Source: Candidatus Melainabacteria bacterium
GTDB lineage: Bacteria > Cyanobacteriota > Vampirovibrionia > Obscuribacterales > Obscuribacteraceae
Reading direction: 5' to 3'
Assembly: GCA_027451745.1 (NCBI GenBank)
Contig: DAIDIP010000022.1
Span: forward strand, 1-51,054
Length of the DNA stretch: 51,054 bases
How positions within the stretch are numbered: the first letter of the stretch is position 1; each line of letters begins with the position of its first letter. The position numbers and the translations under genes are program-made. The notes under the pieces are model-generated. The model did not search any database. It saw only the letters and a list, made by a program, of their open reading frames with translations, and was not told the DNA's origin. This document shows positions 25,683-34,493 of this stretch, piece after piece.

Positions 25683-26354
25683 TCAAGCTGTTTCCGCAGT
25701 TTCTTTTTTTAAGCGATTCCCGGTAACAATAAAAAATACTTTTCGTGCCACTGAAACACAAGCATCTCCCATGCGCTCCAAAAAGCGAGCACAAAATAAA
25801 AACTGGGCTCTCATCTGCGCTTTAGCTTGATCCTGAGCTCCTAAGTCAGACAATAATTGTTTAGATAGGACATCATGCAAATAGTTGACTTGGCTATCTT
25901 TGTTCACTACTTCTTGCGCTTTTTTCTCATCATCGGTAACGAAGCTAAGTAAAACATCTTGCATCATTAGATGAATAACACCTGCCATTTCTGACAATTC
26001 CGGAGGAATATCCATACCATCTTGTTCAGCCCAAAAAGCCATGCGTCCCACACGGTGAGCATGATCGGCTATACGCTCAAATTTTGCTGCAATGGCCGTA
26101 CTGCCAACTAAAGTACGTACTTCTTTTGCGTCAAGTGCATCTTTTTCCAGAAGCAAGTCTAAACATTTTTCTTCTATAGCGTGACAGGCATCATTGATTT
26201 TTTCTTCGCGCTCTTCTATGAGATCAATATTTACGCTGGTCTCATGTTGTAAGAGCTTGCCGACTTCCTCAACTGTTTTGTCCACCATTCGACCGAGGGA
26301 CAAAATATCTTCTTTTAAAAATGTTAGTGCTTCTGTTTTCACTTTACTCTCCAT
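25683..26354 (-). CDS. phoU: PhoU-family phosphate signalling protein
   Basis: A 223-residue two-bundle helical protein that links the Pst transporter to the PhoR/PhoB system. It has the duplicated PhoU motif: EEKINDACHAIEEKCLDLL near 49-67, and AAKFERIADHAHRVGRMAFWA near 88-108, whose acidic E-x3-D pattern recurs in CARFLERMGDACVSVARKV near 188-206. The ATG at 26354 lies 11 bases inside the end of the response-regulator gene, so the two are translationally coupled. No pst genes are in view. Confidence 0.92.
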   Translation of the reverse strand: MESKVKTEALTFLKEDILSLGRMVDKTVEEVGKLLQHETSVNIDLIEEREEKINDACHAIEEKCLDLLLEKDALDAKEVRTLVGSTAIAAKFERIADHAHRVGRMAFWAEQDGMDIPPELSEMAGVIHLMMQDVLLSFVTDDEKKAQEVVNKDSQVNYLHDVLSKQLLSDLGAQDQAKAQMRAQFLFCARFLERMGDACVSVARKVFFIVTGNRLKKETAETA

Positions 26355-27093
26355 GTGGGGTTAGAGTTTCTTGCTTATCGTCTGCGTGTAAGTTTTTGCC
26401 TTTATTCAGACGATAACCAGAACGCTGTACTGTTTCCAAAAGTTTTGGATTTTTAGGGTCGCTCTCCAATTTTTGCCTTAACCACCGAATATGAACTGCA
26501 ACTGTTTTAACATCACCTGAAAAATCAGGTCCCCAAATGCGGTTAAGCAGAGTCTCTGTGGTTAGAGTTTTCCCTGCGTTTTGCATCAAAACTTTTAGCA
26601 AAGAGAACTCTTTTGGGGATAAATCAATATGTTTACCACCCTGCATTACTTCTTTGCTGTCAAGATCGATGATTAGATCGTCAACTACCAATTGGCCGCT
26701 TGCAGCTGAAAGCATGTCTTTGTTTGATCGTCTAAGCAAAGCCTGCACACGGGCTATCATTTCTACTGCACTAAACGGTTTAGCCAAATAATCATCAGCA
26801 CCGCTAGAAAGCCCCTTGGCTACTTCATTAGGACCGGCCCTTGCTGTTAACATGAGTATTGGTACATCAGATGGTCTAGAGCGAATAATTTTGCAAATTT
26901 CAGGACCAGTAATATCAGGCAAATTCCAGTCAAGAATAAGAAGACCAGGTGCAATTTTGTCGAACTGTGCCAATGCATCCGATCCTTTATTGAATGGATA
27001 TATTTCATAACCTTGTCGTTTCAAGTTATATACCAATGTTTCAATTATGATTTCATCATCATCAACCAACATTAGTCTTTGGGTCGAGCTCAT
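26344..27093 (-). CDS. PhoB/OmpR-family response regulator
   Basis: A 249-residue DNA-binding regulator. The receiver domain (residues 6-120) has the acidic cluster DDDE at 11-14, the phosphoacceptor Asp55 in LLILDWNLPD and the LAKPF lysine near 104. A linker and a winged-helix domain follow (FSLLKVLMQNAGKTL, VAVHIRWLRQKL, GYRLNKG). The phosphorylation residues are intact. It overlaps phoU and follows the histidine kinase by 20 bases, which points to a PhoB/SphR-like phosphate regulator. The exact regulon is inference. Confidence 0.92.
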   Translation of the reverse strand: MSSTQRLMLVDDDEIIIETLVYNLKRQGYEIYPFNKGSDALAQFDKIAPGLLILDWNLPDITGPEICKIIRSRPSDVPILMLTARAGPNEVAKGLSSGADDYLAKPFSAVEMIARVQALLRRSNKDMLSAASGQLVVDDLIIDLDSKEVMQGGKHIDLSPKEFSLLKVLMQNAGKTLTTETLLNRIWGPDFSGDVKTVAVHIRWLRQKLESDPKNPKLLETVQRSGYRLNKGKNLHADDKQETLTPHGE

Positions 27094-27113
27094 CTTTATT
27101 TACCTATCATTGA

Positions 27114-27935
27114 CTAAGTTGAGGCGGAGTTGGATACAGAATTGGGATCTGGGAACTCAAGTAAAAAACTCGATCCCCGACCTTCTTTCGATGTAACCGT
27201 AATTTTAGCACCATGAGAATCAAGAATATGTTTGACAATTGATAATCCCAAGCCGGTGCTACCTTTGCTTCTATTTCTATCGATGCGATAGAAACGTTGA
27301 AATATTTTAGAAATTTCAGATTCAGCCATACCAATGCCTGTATCTTCCACACAAAATGAGCTTGGATTATTTTTGGAAGCAATAGTCACAGTCCCGCCGG
27401 AGGGCGTGAATTTTAGCGCATTTTCCAATAGATTCAATAACACTTGATCAAATTGAGCTGCATTGGCAAATACTTTGAAATTTGGCTCTACTTTTAAATT
27501 AACTCTCACACCGGATTCATTAGCCAGAGCAGCAGTCGATTCGATAGCATATTTTGCACGCGCTTCTAATGAAAGCCATTCTTTAGATAAAAGCTCATAT
27601 CTACTTGTAGATAATTTTTCTACCGCCAATAGATCTGCAGCTAAACTTTGCAAACGTTTAACTTCTGAATAGGCACGATTGAGCATTTTTCGAGCAGTGT
27701 CTTCGTCTTCTAATGCGCCATTTAAAAGGGTTTCAACCAGTAAGCGAATATTAGCTATAGGCAAACGCAGTTCATGCGAAACTTCAGCAATCCAATCTGC
27801 ACTTGGCGTATCTTCTGAATTTTTGTCAGTTTCGCTGTCGCTCATTTCCTGTCCATTTAAATTTTGCAATTCGTGATTTATTGGCATATTGCCTAATTTT
27901 GAATTCTTTCCCAATAATTCGTTTTTATTTAACAC
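27114..27935 (-). CDS. Soluble sensor histidine kinase
   Basis: A 273-residue kinase. It is an unusually small HisKA-HATPase protein: H-box EVSHELRLPIANIRLL with His54, N-box LLNLLENALKFT near 168, then EDTGIGM, FQRFYRID and GSTGLGLSIV. The first 45 residues are polar and contain neither a membrane segment nor a PAS domain, so any input must come from partners. The start is GTG 27935; ATG 27887 (MPINH) is an alternative. It heads the kinase-regulator-phoU unit and is presumably the cognate kinase. Phosphate-starvation sensing through PhoU is likely but inferred. Confidence 0.9.
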   Translation of the reverse strand: MLNKNELLGKNSKLGNMPINHELQNLNGQEMSDSETDKNSEDTPSADWIAEVSHELRLPIANIRLLVETLLNGALEDEDTARKMLNRAYSEVKRLQSLAADLLAVEKLSTSRYELLSKEWLSLEARAKYAIESTAALANESGVRVNLKVEPNFKVFANAAQFDQVLLNLLENALKFTPSGGTVTIASKNNPSSFCVEDTGIGMAESEISKIFQRFYRIDRNRSKGSTGLGLSIVKHILDSHGAKITVTSKEGRGSSFLLEFPDPNSVSNSAST

Positions 27936-28099
27936 GTTAAGAATCTATTCTTGAATTAGACAGCTCGGGCCTCATTTTGACATTTTTCCAGCTAGGATAT
28001 GGTCTAGCTATATCATAAATTTGGTTAAATTGGCTATGGCTTTACTTGACTGGAAGCCGGTTTTTCTTGGCTAACGGATATTTAAACTGAGGAGAAAAC

Positions 28100-29632
28100 G
28101 TGGGACCAATAGTTTTAGTCGTATTAGACGGGTGGGGTATTAGCAAAGAAAAGCGTGGAAACGCTATTTTGGCAGCCAATACACCTAATTACAACATGCT
28201 TTTGTCGCATTTCCCCAACACACAATTAGATGCTTCAGGCATAGCGGTAGGACTGCCCCCAGGACTAATGGGAAATTCAGAAGTTGGTCACCTGACAATT
28301 GGTTCTGGACGTGTCGTAAAACAAAAACTTACAATTATCAGTGAAAAAATTAGCGACGGTTCTTTTTTCAAAAATCCAGTACTCTTAGATGCAATCTCTG
28401 CTGCTAAGAATAGTGCTTTGCACATAATCGGGTTATTGAGTAATGGCTGCGTTCATTCAAGCCTCGATCATTTAGAAGCCATGCTTGAATTGGCACGCAA
28501 GCATAATATCTCTGAAGTTATTATTCATCCCATACTTGATGGCCGTGATACGCCGCCTAAGTCAGCAAAAAAATTCGTGCAAATATTTGCTAACCAATTG
28601 CAAAAGCACGAAAAAATCGGTGTTATTTGTGGACGTTATTATGCAATGGACAGAGACAAACGCTGGGAGCGGACAGAGAAATATTGGCGAGCTTTAGTGC
28701 TTGGAGAAGCACCAAAAGTGCTTTCAGCAACGGAAGCAATCGAAAAATCGTATGAACAAAATATATCTGATGAATTTATTGAGCCATTCATAGTAACCGA
28801 ACGCAGTATTAAAGATGGTGACAGTGTCATTTGTTTCAATTTTCGCCCCGATAGAGTGAGACAAATTAGTCAAGCTTTGACGCAGTCAACTTTTGATGGT
28901 TTTAGCCGCCCTATAGTACCTAAAGTTTATTATGCTTGTTTTACAGAATACGATAGTAGCTTAAAGTTGCCTGTCGCTTTTGATGCCAACACAATGCATA
29001 CACCAGATATAGTCGATACTCTGCCGGATATTTTGTCGTGTAAGCATTTAGGCCAATTCCATACGGCAGAAACTGAAAAATATGCTCATGTAACTTATTT
29101 TTTCAATGGCGGAAAAGAAAAACCAGAGCCTGGAGAGGATCGCGAATTAATCCCTTCGCTCAAAGTGTCCACTTATGATTTAGCTCCAGCTATGCAAACT
29201 GCAAAAGTATGCGAACTGGCCTGTCAAGCAGCCAAATCTGGAAAGTATCCTTTTATTGTTTTAAACTTTGCTAATCCAGATATGGTTGGTCATACCGGAA
29301 TGCTTGAAGCCGCCGTAGCGGCGGTTGAATCAGTAGATCATGCTTTTGCGCTTTTGTTGGAAACCATCCGCGAGGTCAAGGGAACATTGATTATTACTGC
29401 AGACCATGGCAATTGCGAACAAATGATCGATTATTCTACTGGCGAGCCGCACACTGCCCATACAACAAATCCAGTACCATTTATACTTGCTAATTTCCAG
29501 AATAATGGCTCGGATATTATAAATGGAGCGACTCTTAGCAAGGGCTCCTTAGCGGATGTGGCACCGACAATATTACAAATTCTCAAAATCAATCAACCCT
29601 ACACTATGACGGGTCACTCCTTATTGAAATAG
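28100..29632 (+). CDS. gpmI: 2,3-bisphosphoglycerate-independent phosphoglycerate mutase
   Basis: Converts 3-phosphoglycerate to 2-phosphoglycerate in glycolysis and gluconeogenesis, using two Mn2+ ions and a phosphoserine intermediate. The full 510-residue length is present. VLDGWG contains Asp10, NSEVGH contains catalytic Ser60, HPILDGRDTPP lies near residue 148, RPDRVRQIS near 251, and C-terminal NFANPDMVGHTG, ITADHGN and EPHTAHTTNPVPF supply metal ligands. It starts at GTG 28100 behind GAGGAG. The following lipoprotein gene appears to have its own promoter. Confidence 0.96.
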   Translation: MGPIVLVVLDGWGISKEKRGNAILAANTPNYNMLLSHFPNTQLDASGIAVGLPPGLMGNSEVGHLTIGSGRVVKQKLTIISEKISDGSFFKNPVLLDAISAAKNSALHIIGLLSNGCVHSSLDHLEAMLELARKHNISEVIIHPILDGRDTPPKSAKKFVQIFANQLQKHEKIGVICGRYYAMDRDKRWERTEKYWRALVLGEAPKVLSATEAIEKSYEQNISDEFIEPFIVTERSIKDGDSVICFNFRPDRVRQISQALTQSTFDGFSRPIVPKVYYACFTEYDSSLKLPVAFDANTMHTPDIVDTLPDILSCKHLGQFHTAETEKYAHVTYFFNGGKEKPEPGEDRELIPSLKVSTYDLAPAMQTAKVCELACQAAKSGKYPFIVLNFANPDMVGHTGMLEAAVAAVESVDHAFALLLETIREVKGTLIITADHGNCEQMIDYSTGEPHTAHTTNPVPFILANFQNNGSDIINGATLSKGSLADVAPTILQILKINQPYTMTGHSLLK

Positions 29633-29637
29633 ATATG

Positions 29638-29646
29638 TGCTATTAT
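29638..29646 (+). promoter_or_regulatory. Extended -10 promoter for the lipoprotein gene
   Basis: TGCTATTAT fits an extended -10 element (TGn plus TATTAT at 29641-29646). It starts six bases beyond the gpmI stop codon. Initiation would fall near 29653. The -35 region is poor, which is usual for extended -10 promoters. A GGGT/ACCC mini-hairpin follows in the leader. Confidence 0.45.
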
Positions 29647-29725
29647 TCCCCCGTCCGGGTAGTTACCCAGATCGTTAGTAAATTGTCTTACCACCACAAT
29701 GACAAATAAGGAGATATCCTCAGTT

Positions 29726-30043
29726 ATGACTTTGAATTTAAAAGATTTGGCTTTGGCCGCTACTGGTACTGTAGTTACTTTGTCTTTAGTTGCATGCGCT
29801 GCTCCTGAAACCCCAAGCACCACTACAACAACCAACACCACAACTACCCAAGTTACTCCAGCAGCTCCTGGCGGAACTAGTGAAACTACAACAACTCAAA
29901 CTACTACTCCAGCCACTCCTGGTACTGAGTCGACTACAACGACCACCGCACCAGCTCCATCAACTCCAGAAGCTGCTCCAAGCCCATCCACAACTTCAAC
30001 AGAAAGTACAACAACTACTACTACTGGTGAAACTTCCAAATAG
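29726..30043 (+). CDS. Thr/Pro-rich low-complexity lipoprotein
   Basis: A 105-residue predicted lipoprotein. The signal peptide ends in the lipobox LVAC with Cys24. The mature part is almost wholly Thr, Pro, Ala, Ser and Glu with runs such as TTTTTTNTT-like blocks, so it is unstructured and probably surface-exposed or spans the periplasm. I choose ATG 29726, with AAGGAG at 29708-29713 upstream; ATG 29699 would add nine residues but lacks a ribosome-binding site. No homologue is recognised; such proteins diverge fast. It has its own promoter and a strong terminator, so it is probably monocistronic. Confidence 0.8.
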   Translation: MTLNLKDLALAATGTVVTLSLVACAAPETPSTTTTTNTTTTQVTPAAPGGTSETTTTQTTTPATPGTESTTTTTAPAPSTPEAAPSPSTTSTESTTTTTTGETSK

Positions 30044-30089
30044 TGCTCGATTAATTGCCAACACTAATTGGGTATGGCGTTAAATGTAC

Positions 30090-30128
30090 AATAGCCACTC
30101 TTTGGAATTGCTCCAGGGAGTGGTTATT
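30090..30128 (+). terminator. Long-stem intrinsic terminator after lipoprotein gene
   Basis: The stem 30090-30106 pairs with 30112-30128 around the loop ATTGC. The arms are 17 bases and pair throughout, with three G-U wobbles. The 3' arm ends in TTATT followed by T and A bases. It lies about 47 bases after the lipoprotein stop. Confidence 0.75.
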
Positions 30129-30170
30129 TACAGCAATAATTTTGTAGAAAGCTAAAAATAATCAATAGTC

Positions 30171-31166
30171 ATGTTTGCTCATTTGAAACTATCTTTTTCA
30201 AAATCTTTATCTAATTACGTAAGAAGAATTAGATTAGGCTTTATTGCAATTTTACTTACTGCTTCGTATGTGTTGACTCTTACGCCTCGATCATACGCAC
30301 AACAAATGGCCGGGATCGATTCTGTTTTGAAAAATGCTGGCGGACAGACACAACCAGTGGTGGTACCACCAATCTCTTTTGTTGACGTTAACAGCGGGCG
30401 CTTTGGCAAATTAGAAGTTGATCTTGAAGATGGACAATTTTTAGATACGGCTGTTGATAAGCTACATTTATTAGCCAAAAGCTTAGATGTTGAAGCAGGT
30501 ACGCTGAGATCCTTGAATATCTACATTGAAGGTGGTCATGTTCGTGATTTCATATTCGATAAGCTAAAGATGGAAACATCTGGAGATTTAAGTTTCAATT
30601 CTGGCGTATTGCTGAATCATAAACTACTCCAATTTGAACAACCGGCTCAAGCAAATGTTTCTGTCGTTATTTCCCAGAATAGTCTAAATAAATTTTTGAG
30701 TTCGCCACGTACTCTGGAACGTCTCTCTATTTCAGCAAATAAAAAAGCAAATGCTCTGGCTGGACTAGCAAATCTAGTTGGAATAAAAATAAATCAAGTA
30801 GGATTAATTATAGATTCTGCCAGCGTCAAACTAGCGAAACACAATCGGTTTAAAATGGATTTTACAAGCAAAATTGGATTAGGTAATTTAGGACTACCAC
30901 TTATTGGGCAAATCCAAGGAGAATTAGCCTTACAAGATGGAGCATTGGTTATCAATGATCCTCACTTAACTACCGGTGGTCAAGAAATCCCTCAAGAACT
31001 AGCGAATTTTTTGCTAAAAAAGGTAAATCTGATACCGTCCTTGTCTCAAACTTCAGAAGACATTCGCTTTAATTTTACTGATTTAAAAGTGCTATCGAAT
31101 AGGGAAATTCAATTGCGTGGAACTGCTTACGTAAGTAGACTTCGTTTTGGAAATGCGAAAAGTTAG
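30171..31166 (+). CDS. DUF2993 (LmeA-like) exported protein
   Basis: A 331-residue protein with a basic N-terminus, a hydrophobic segment at about residues 21-37 and an SYA cleavage-like site near 43, so it is exported. The rest fits DUF2993, a beta-rich lipid-binding-like fold common in cyanobacteria and actinobacteria, whose mycobacterial member LmeA takes part in lipomannan synthesis. Features that suggested this are GRFGKLEVDLEDGQFLDTAV near 80, SGDLSFNSGVLLNH near 135, and the final IQLRGTAYVSRLRFG. The specific role here is unknown. No Shine-Dalgarno precedes ATG 30171. Confidence 0.72.
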   Translation: MFAHLKLSFSKSLSNYVRRIRLGFIAILLTASYVLTLTPRSYAQQMAGIDSVLKNAGGQTQPVVVPPISFVDVNSGRFGKLEVDLEDGQFLDTAVDKLHLLAKSLDVEAGTLRSLNIYIEGGHVRDFIFDKLKMETSGDLSFNSGVLLNHKLLQFEQPAQANVSVVISQNSLNKFLSSPRTLERLSISANKKANALAGLANLVGIKINQVGLIIDSASVKLAKHNRFKMDFTSKIGLGNLGLPLIGQIQGELALQDGALVINDPHLTTGGQEIPQELANFLLKKVNLIPSLSQTSEDIRFNFTDLKVLSNREIQLRGTAYVSRLRFGNAKS

Positions 31167-31208
31167 GGTAACAGGTGTCCGTGATCAAAAACGGCAAGAA
31201 AGGAAATA

Positions 31209-31934
31209 ATGTTTCGCCGAAGAGATAACCGACAATGGGATCAATTAAGACCGGTTAAATTTACAAGACATTTCACAAAGAACGCTGATGGCTCGGTACT
31301 AGTAGAATTCGGGGACACCAGAGTTTTTACAACAGCCAAAATTGAGGAACGGGTTCCTGCTTTTTTAATAGGAAAAGGTGAGGGCTGGATAACTGCAGAG
31401 TATTCTTTATTGCCTGGCTCTACTTTAGTCCGCTCGGCTAGAGAAGTAACACGAGGACAACCTTCAGGTAGGACAAGCGAAATTCAACGTTTAATTGGAC
31501 GTTGTTTGCGTGCAGTTGTAGATCGTCGAGCTTTAGGCGAGAGAACAATAACTATTGATTGTGATGTCTTGCAGGCTGATGGGGGTACAAGAGTAGCAAG
31601 TATAAATGGTGGTTTTTTAGCGCTCTACGACGCTTTGCTCAAACTGCGTAAATCAGGAATTTTTGACGATTTGCCAATCCTCGAACATATGGCTGCAGTA
31701 AGCGTTTGCCAGCTTAAAGATCAACTTTTATTGGACCCTAATTATAATGAAGATTCTCAAGCTGAAATGGATAGCAACATAGTTCTAACTGAGTCAGGAC
31801 GCATTCTAGAGCTACAGATAACTGCTGAAGACAAATCCTACGACATGGCTAAGTTACAAGATTTGGTTGCCTTAAGTACTAAGGGAATCAACGATATCAT
31901 TAGATTACAGTACGAAGCTCTGAAACAAAAATAG
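31209..31934 (+). CDS. rph: Ribonuclease PH
   Basis: A phosphorolytic 3'-5' exoribonuclease that trims tRNA 3' ends, working as a hexamer. The 241 residues match the family. RRRDNRQWDQLRPVKFTRHF opens the protein, EYSLLPGST lies near residue 63, GRTSEIQRLIGRCLRA near 85-100 holds RNA and phosphate contacts, and DCDVLQADGGTR near 117 is the phosphate-binding signature. No defect is seen. It follows the DUF2993 gene after 42 bases with GAAAGGAAATA before ATG 31209. Confidence 0.96.
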   Translation: MFRRRDNRQWDQLRPVKFTRHFTKNADGSVLVEFGDTRVFTTAKIEERVPAFLIGKGEGWITAEYSLLPGSTLVRSAREVTRGQPSGRTSEIQRLIGRCLRAVVDRRALGERTITIDCDVLQADGGTRVASINGGFLALYDALLKLRKSGIFDDLPILEHMAAVSVCQLKDQLLLDPNYNEDSQAEMDSNIVLTESGRILELQITAEDKSYDMAKLQDLVALSTKGINDIIRLQYEALKQK

Positions 31935-32064
31935 ATGTTTGGCTATACGCATACTCGTATTTGCGAAGTTCTGTCAACTAATTACTTAAATTTATCTACA
32001 AGGCCAATGACAACATCAATTTACCCTTACACTATTGTAATTGCCAGCTTATATTAGGAAAAAT

Positions 32065-33624
32065 ATGATTGCTACTTTATCGACCAGTACGTTAGCACAA
32101 AAGGTGAGCCCGATAAAGAGTGCTTTTGCTGATGTCTCAGCATTGAAAGTATTAGTGTCAACCGCGCGCGTTTTTTGGCATGTTGGTAAATTGCAAGGAC
32201 TAAAAGAAGCCCTTAAAGTTTTTCCTATAATCTGGACAATTGTTTACTCTGTACGAGGGTTTTCTAAGTTTCATCAAAGAGAATTTGAACGTATTAGGGC
32301 TTCGCGGGCTACAGGCGTTGATGTAGAAGAAAGTATCGTAGGCCCTTCTGAACAAGAAGAATACAGACGGCTTGGACGCTGGCTTTGCGACCGCTTACAC
32401 TCACTAGGTCCAACCTTCATAAAAATCGGGCAAACTCTTTCTACTAGAGCCGATTTATTGCCACTTTCAGCCATGCTTGAATTAGCTAAATTACAAGAAC
32501 AGGTAATGCCTTTTCCTACCGAAGCGGCTGTTAAAACTATCGAAACTGACCTTGGCGGATCGATTCAGCAATTTTTTAAAGAATTCGACTATACGCCAAT
32601 TGCTGCTGCAAGTTTAGCTCAGGCTTACAAAGCTGTTCTTGCCGATGGAAAAGTGGTAGTTGTCAAAGTACAGAGACCAAATCTATCAAAACTGATAGCT
32701 GCAGATATTCAAATTCTTGAAGGCGTTGCTGCTGAATTAATGCATTACCCAAGTCTTTGTCGACATACAAATTGGCCAGGTGTAGTACAAGAATTCAAAC
32801 GTACTATTTTTGAAGAAATTGACTACATTCAAGAGGGTAAAAATGCCGATCGTTTTCGGCAAAATTTTCGCAGTTTTACTTCGATTTTTATTCCACACAT
32901 TATTTGGCGCCTTACGGGGCGCCGTGTTCTAACCATAGAATTTGTGGAAGGTGTTCGAGTAGATGATATTCAAGCATGGCGCAATCAAGGCATTCTTCGT
33001 GATGATATCACTGCAATTGGTGCACATTTTTATTTAAAACAATTACTTGAAGACGGCTTTTTCCACGCCGATCCACATCCAGGAAATTTACGCATCATGC
33101 CTGATGGTCGAGTCGGTATTTTCGATTTTGGCATGGTAGGACAACTTTCTCCCCAGTTAAAAGAACACACTATTAATGCATTCTTGCATGTTATACAAAG
33201 AGACTATCGTTCTTTAATTGATGATTTTGTTGGTATGGGGTTTTTAGATTCTTCAGTCGACCGCGAGGCGCTTTACGGTGATCTAAGTCCTATAATTGAT
33301 CAACGCTTTTCAGAAGGCATGAGCCGCATGCGCTTTCGTCAAATTCTTTTTGATTTTTCGGAAGTTTGCTGGCGCTATCCTTTCCGCTTACCGACTGAGT
33401 TTACGTACGTTATGCGGGCTCTATTAACATTAGAGGGCGTGGCTTTGATTATCAATCCCCAGTTCAATTTTGTTGAAACAGCCCTACCTTATGCTCAAAA
33501 ACTAGTATTAAAAAGTAATGGTGGCATAGGACAAACAATTATCAAAGAAGTATTTAGCGAGGGCAAATTCAATAGTGAAGCAGCGGTAAATCTTATAAAA
33601 GCGGCGGCTAAATTTGTTCAATAG
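32065..33624 (+). CDS. ABC1/UbiB-family atypical kinase
   Basis: A 519-residue protein of the UbiB/ABC1K/COQ8 family, membrane-associated kinase-like ATPases that support quinone biosynthesis or, in cyanobacteria and plastids, isoprenoid-lipid metabolism. It has the family KxGQ motif (GPTFIKIGQTLSTRADLLP), the Ala-rich loop IAAASLAQAYKA, EEIDYIQEGKNADRF, and the catalytic HADPHPGN followed by IFDFGMVG. I start at ATG 32065 behind AGGA; a TTG at 32041 would add eight residues. The C-terminus lacks the two clear membrane helices of E. coli UbiB. Confidence 0.9.
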   Translation: MIATLSTSTLAQKVSPIKSAFADVSALKVLVSTARVFWHVGKLQGLKEALKVFPIIWTIVYSVRGFSKFHQREFERIRASRATGVDVEESIVGPSEQEEYRRLGRWLCDRLHSLGPTFIKIGQTLSTRADLLPLSAMLELAKLQEQVMPFPTEAAVKTIETDLGGSIQQFFKEFDYTPIAAASLAQAYKAVLADGKVVVVKVQRPNLSKLIAADIQILEGVAAELMHYPSLCRHTNWPGVVQEFKRTIFEEIDYIQEGKNADRFRQNFRSFTSIFIPHIIWRLTGRRVLTIEFVEGVRVDDIQAWRNQGILRDDITAIGAHFYLKQLLEDGFFHADPHPGNLRIMPDGRVGIFDFGMVGQLSPQLKEHTINAFLHVIQRDYRSLIDDFVGMGFLDSSVDREALYGDLSPIIDQRFSEGMSRMRFRQILFDFSEVCWRYPFRLPTEFTYVMRALLTLEGVALIINPQFNFVETALPYAQKLVLKSNGGIGQTIIKEVFSEGKFNSEAAVNLIKAAAKFVQ

Positions 33625-33857
33625 GGATTAAATCTGCCTTTAACAAGAACAAATTTCCTGTAACCACGTCACGATGGGCATTTTGATAAAAAAATTATGA
33701 AATATTATGCAAAAATGGGCAAAATACGCTTGCTTTTGTCAAGATTCGCTATTAACCTGAAATAGACGATAAGACTGTTCAAAGACCTGGTAGGGTCGCA
33801 GCTTTTAGACTATTCGGTATATGCAATGGCAATAGAGTCCGTTGTTGGGTTGAAAAA
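33625..33857. other. Spacer between ubiB-like gene and zinc-ribbon gene
   Basis: An A/T-rich stretch of 233 bases. It has two similar GGGCATTTT/GGGCAAAAT patches around 33674 and 33717, and a GC-richer segment, 33773-33840, able to form small hairpins (GACC at 33784-33787 with GGTC at 33794-33797). I do not recognise a riboswitch class. Confidence 0.35.
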
Positions 33858-34493
33858 ATGGTAAAAGCAATGGTCAACTCTGTACAAGTAAAGGAAACAA
33901 TTTCAAATCGTACCGGTTTAATTGGTTCGTTTTATAACAGCAAAATTGTTCAGGAAAAAAATATTCATGCCTGCCCCGTATGCAGCGAAGTATTAGTAAC
34001 AGGATCAAAATTTTGTGGCGAATGTGGCTCGGCCTCTGTTACTGATAAAGTAACTCCAGCAGCAGTTAGTCCAAATTTTGGCAATCATAATCTAAGTAGC
34101 GAATATTTAAATACACAAAGAAAGCAGGTTGCAGGCATGCCTGCATTCGCTCAAGTCAGCACCCAACTAAGAAAGCCGATTGCCCCAGAATTAAAGCAAG
34201 AATATTGCAAAGTCACATGTTTGCTTGCCCGAGAGCGAGTTTTTCTAATATTGCATTATTTATTATTTTTAGGTGGCAACCTTTTTGGTCTATGGTGTGC
34301 TCTTACCGCCTATAACGGATTAATTGCCGACGAAGTAACTAGGACAGTAGTTGCTTTGGTACCAATGTTTTTCATAAACACAGTTGCTTTTGGTGCTGTA
34401 GTGCCAATTGGTGGTACTAAAAAACAAATAGCCCGTCTAAAGGAACGAATGATTCACATTCATTATCAAATCGAATATACAAACTTGGCTTAG
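33858..34493 (+). CDS. Zinc-ribbon two-TM membrane protein
   Basis: A 211-residue protein with a zinc ribbon at residues 39-59 (CPVC then CGECG). A polar linker of about 60 residues follows, then two membrane helices at about 130-150 and 163-186, and a basic C-terminus. This is the same zinc-ribbon-plus-membrane design as the protein at 16456-16917, though the sequences are otherwise different. The function is unknown. The start at ATG 33858 may be replaced by the ATG four codons on. The stop overlaps that of gcvPB. Confidence 0.72.
   Translation: MVKAMVNSVQVKETISNRTGLIGSFYNSKIVQEKNIHACPVCSEVLVTGSKFCGECGSASVTDKVTPAAVSPNFGNHNLSSEYLNTQRKQVAGMPAFAQVSTQLRKPIAPELKQEYCKVTCLLARERVFLILHYLLFLGGNLFGLWCALTAYNGLIADEVTRTVVALVPMFFINTVAFGAVVPIGGTKKQIARLKERMIHIHYQIEYTNLA

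Noticed and set aside
25333-25830. 165-residue plus-strand open frame opposite holA and phoU
   Set aside because: It lies wholly antisense to two recognised genes, shows no family features and has a composition typical of a shadow frame.
29790-30083. 97-residue Gln/Leu/Pro-rich frame overlapping the lipoprotein gene
   Set aside because: It is the +1 frame of the ACA/ACT-rich low-complexity region and has no start context; the lipobox frame is clearly the coding one.
31935-32056. 40-codon frame directly after rph
   Set aside because: No ribosome-binding site, no recognisable composition, and it runs into the ubiB start region.
33773-33857. Possible c-di-GMP or other riboswitch ahead of the zinc-ribbon membrane gene
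   Set aside because: Only short 4-pair stems can be drawn, and the conserved core sequences of known classes are not present.
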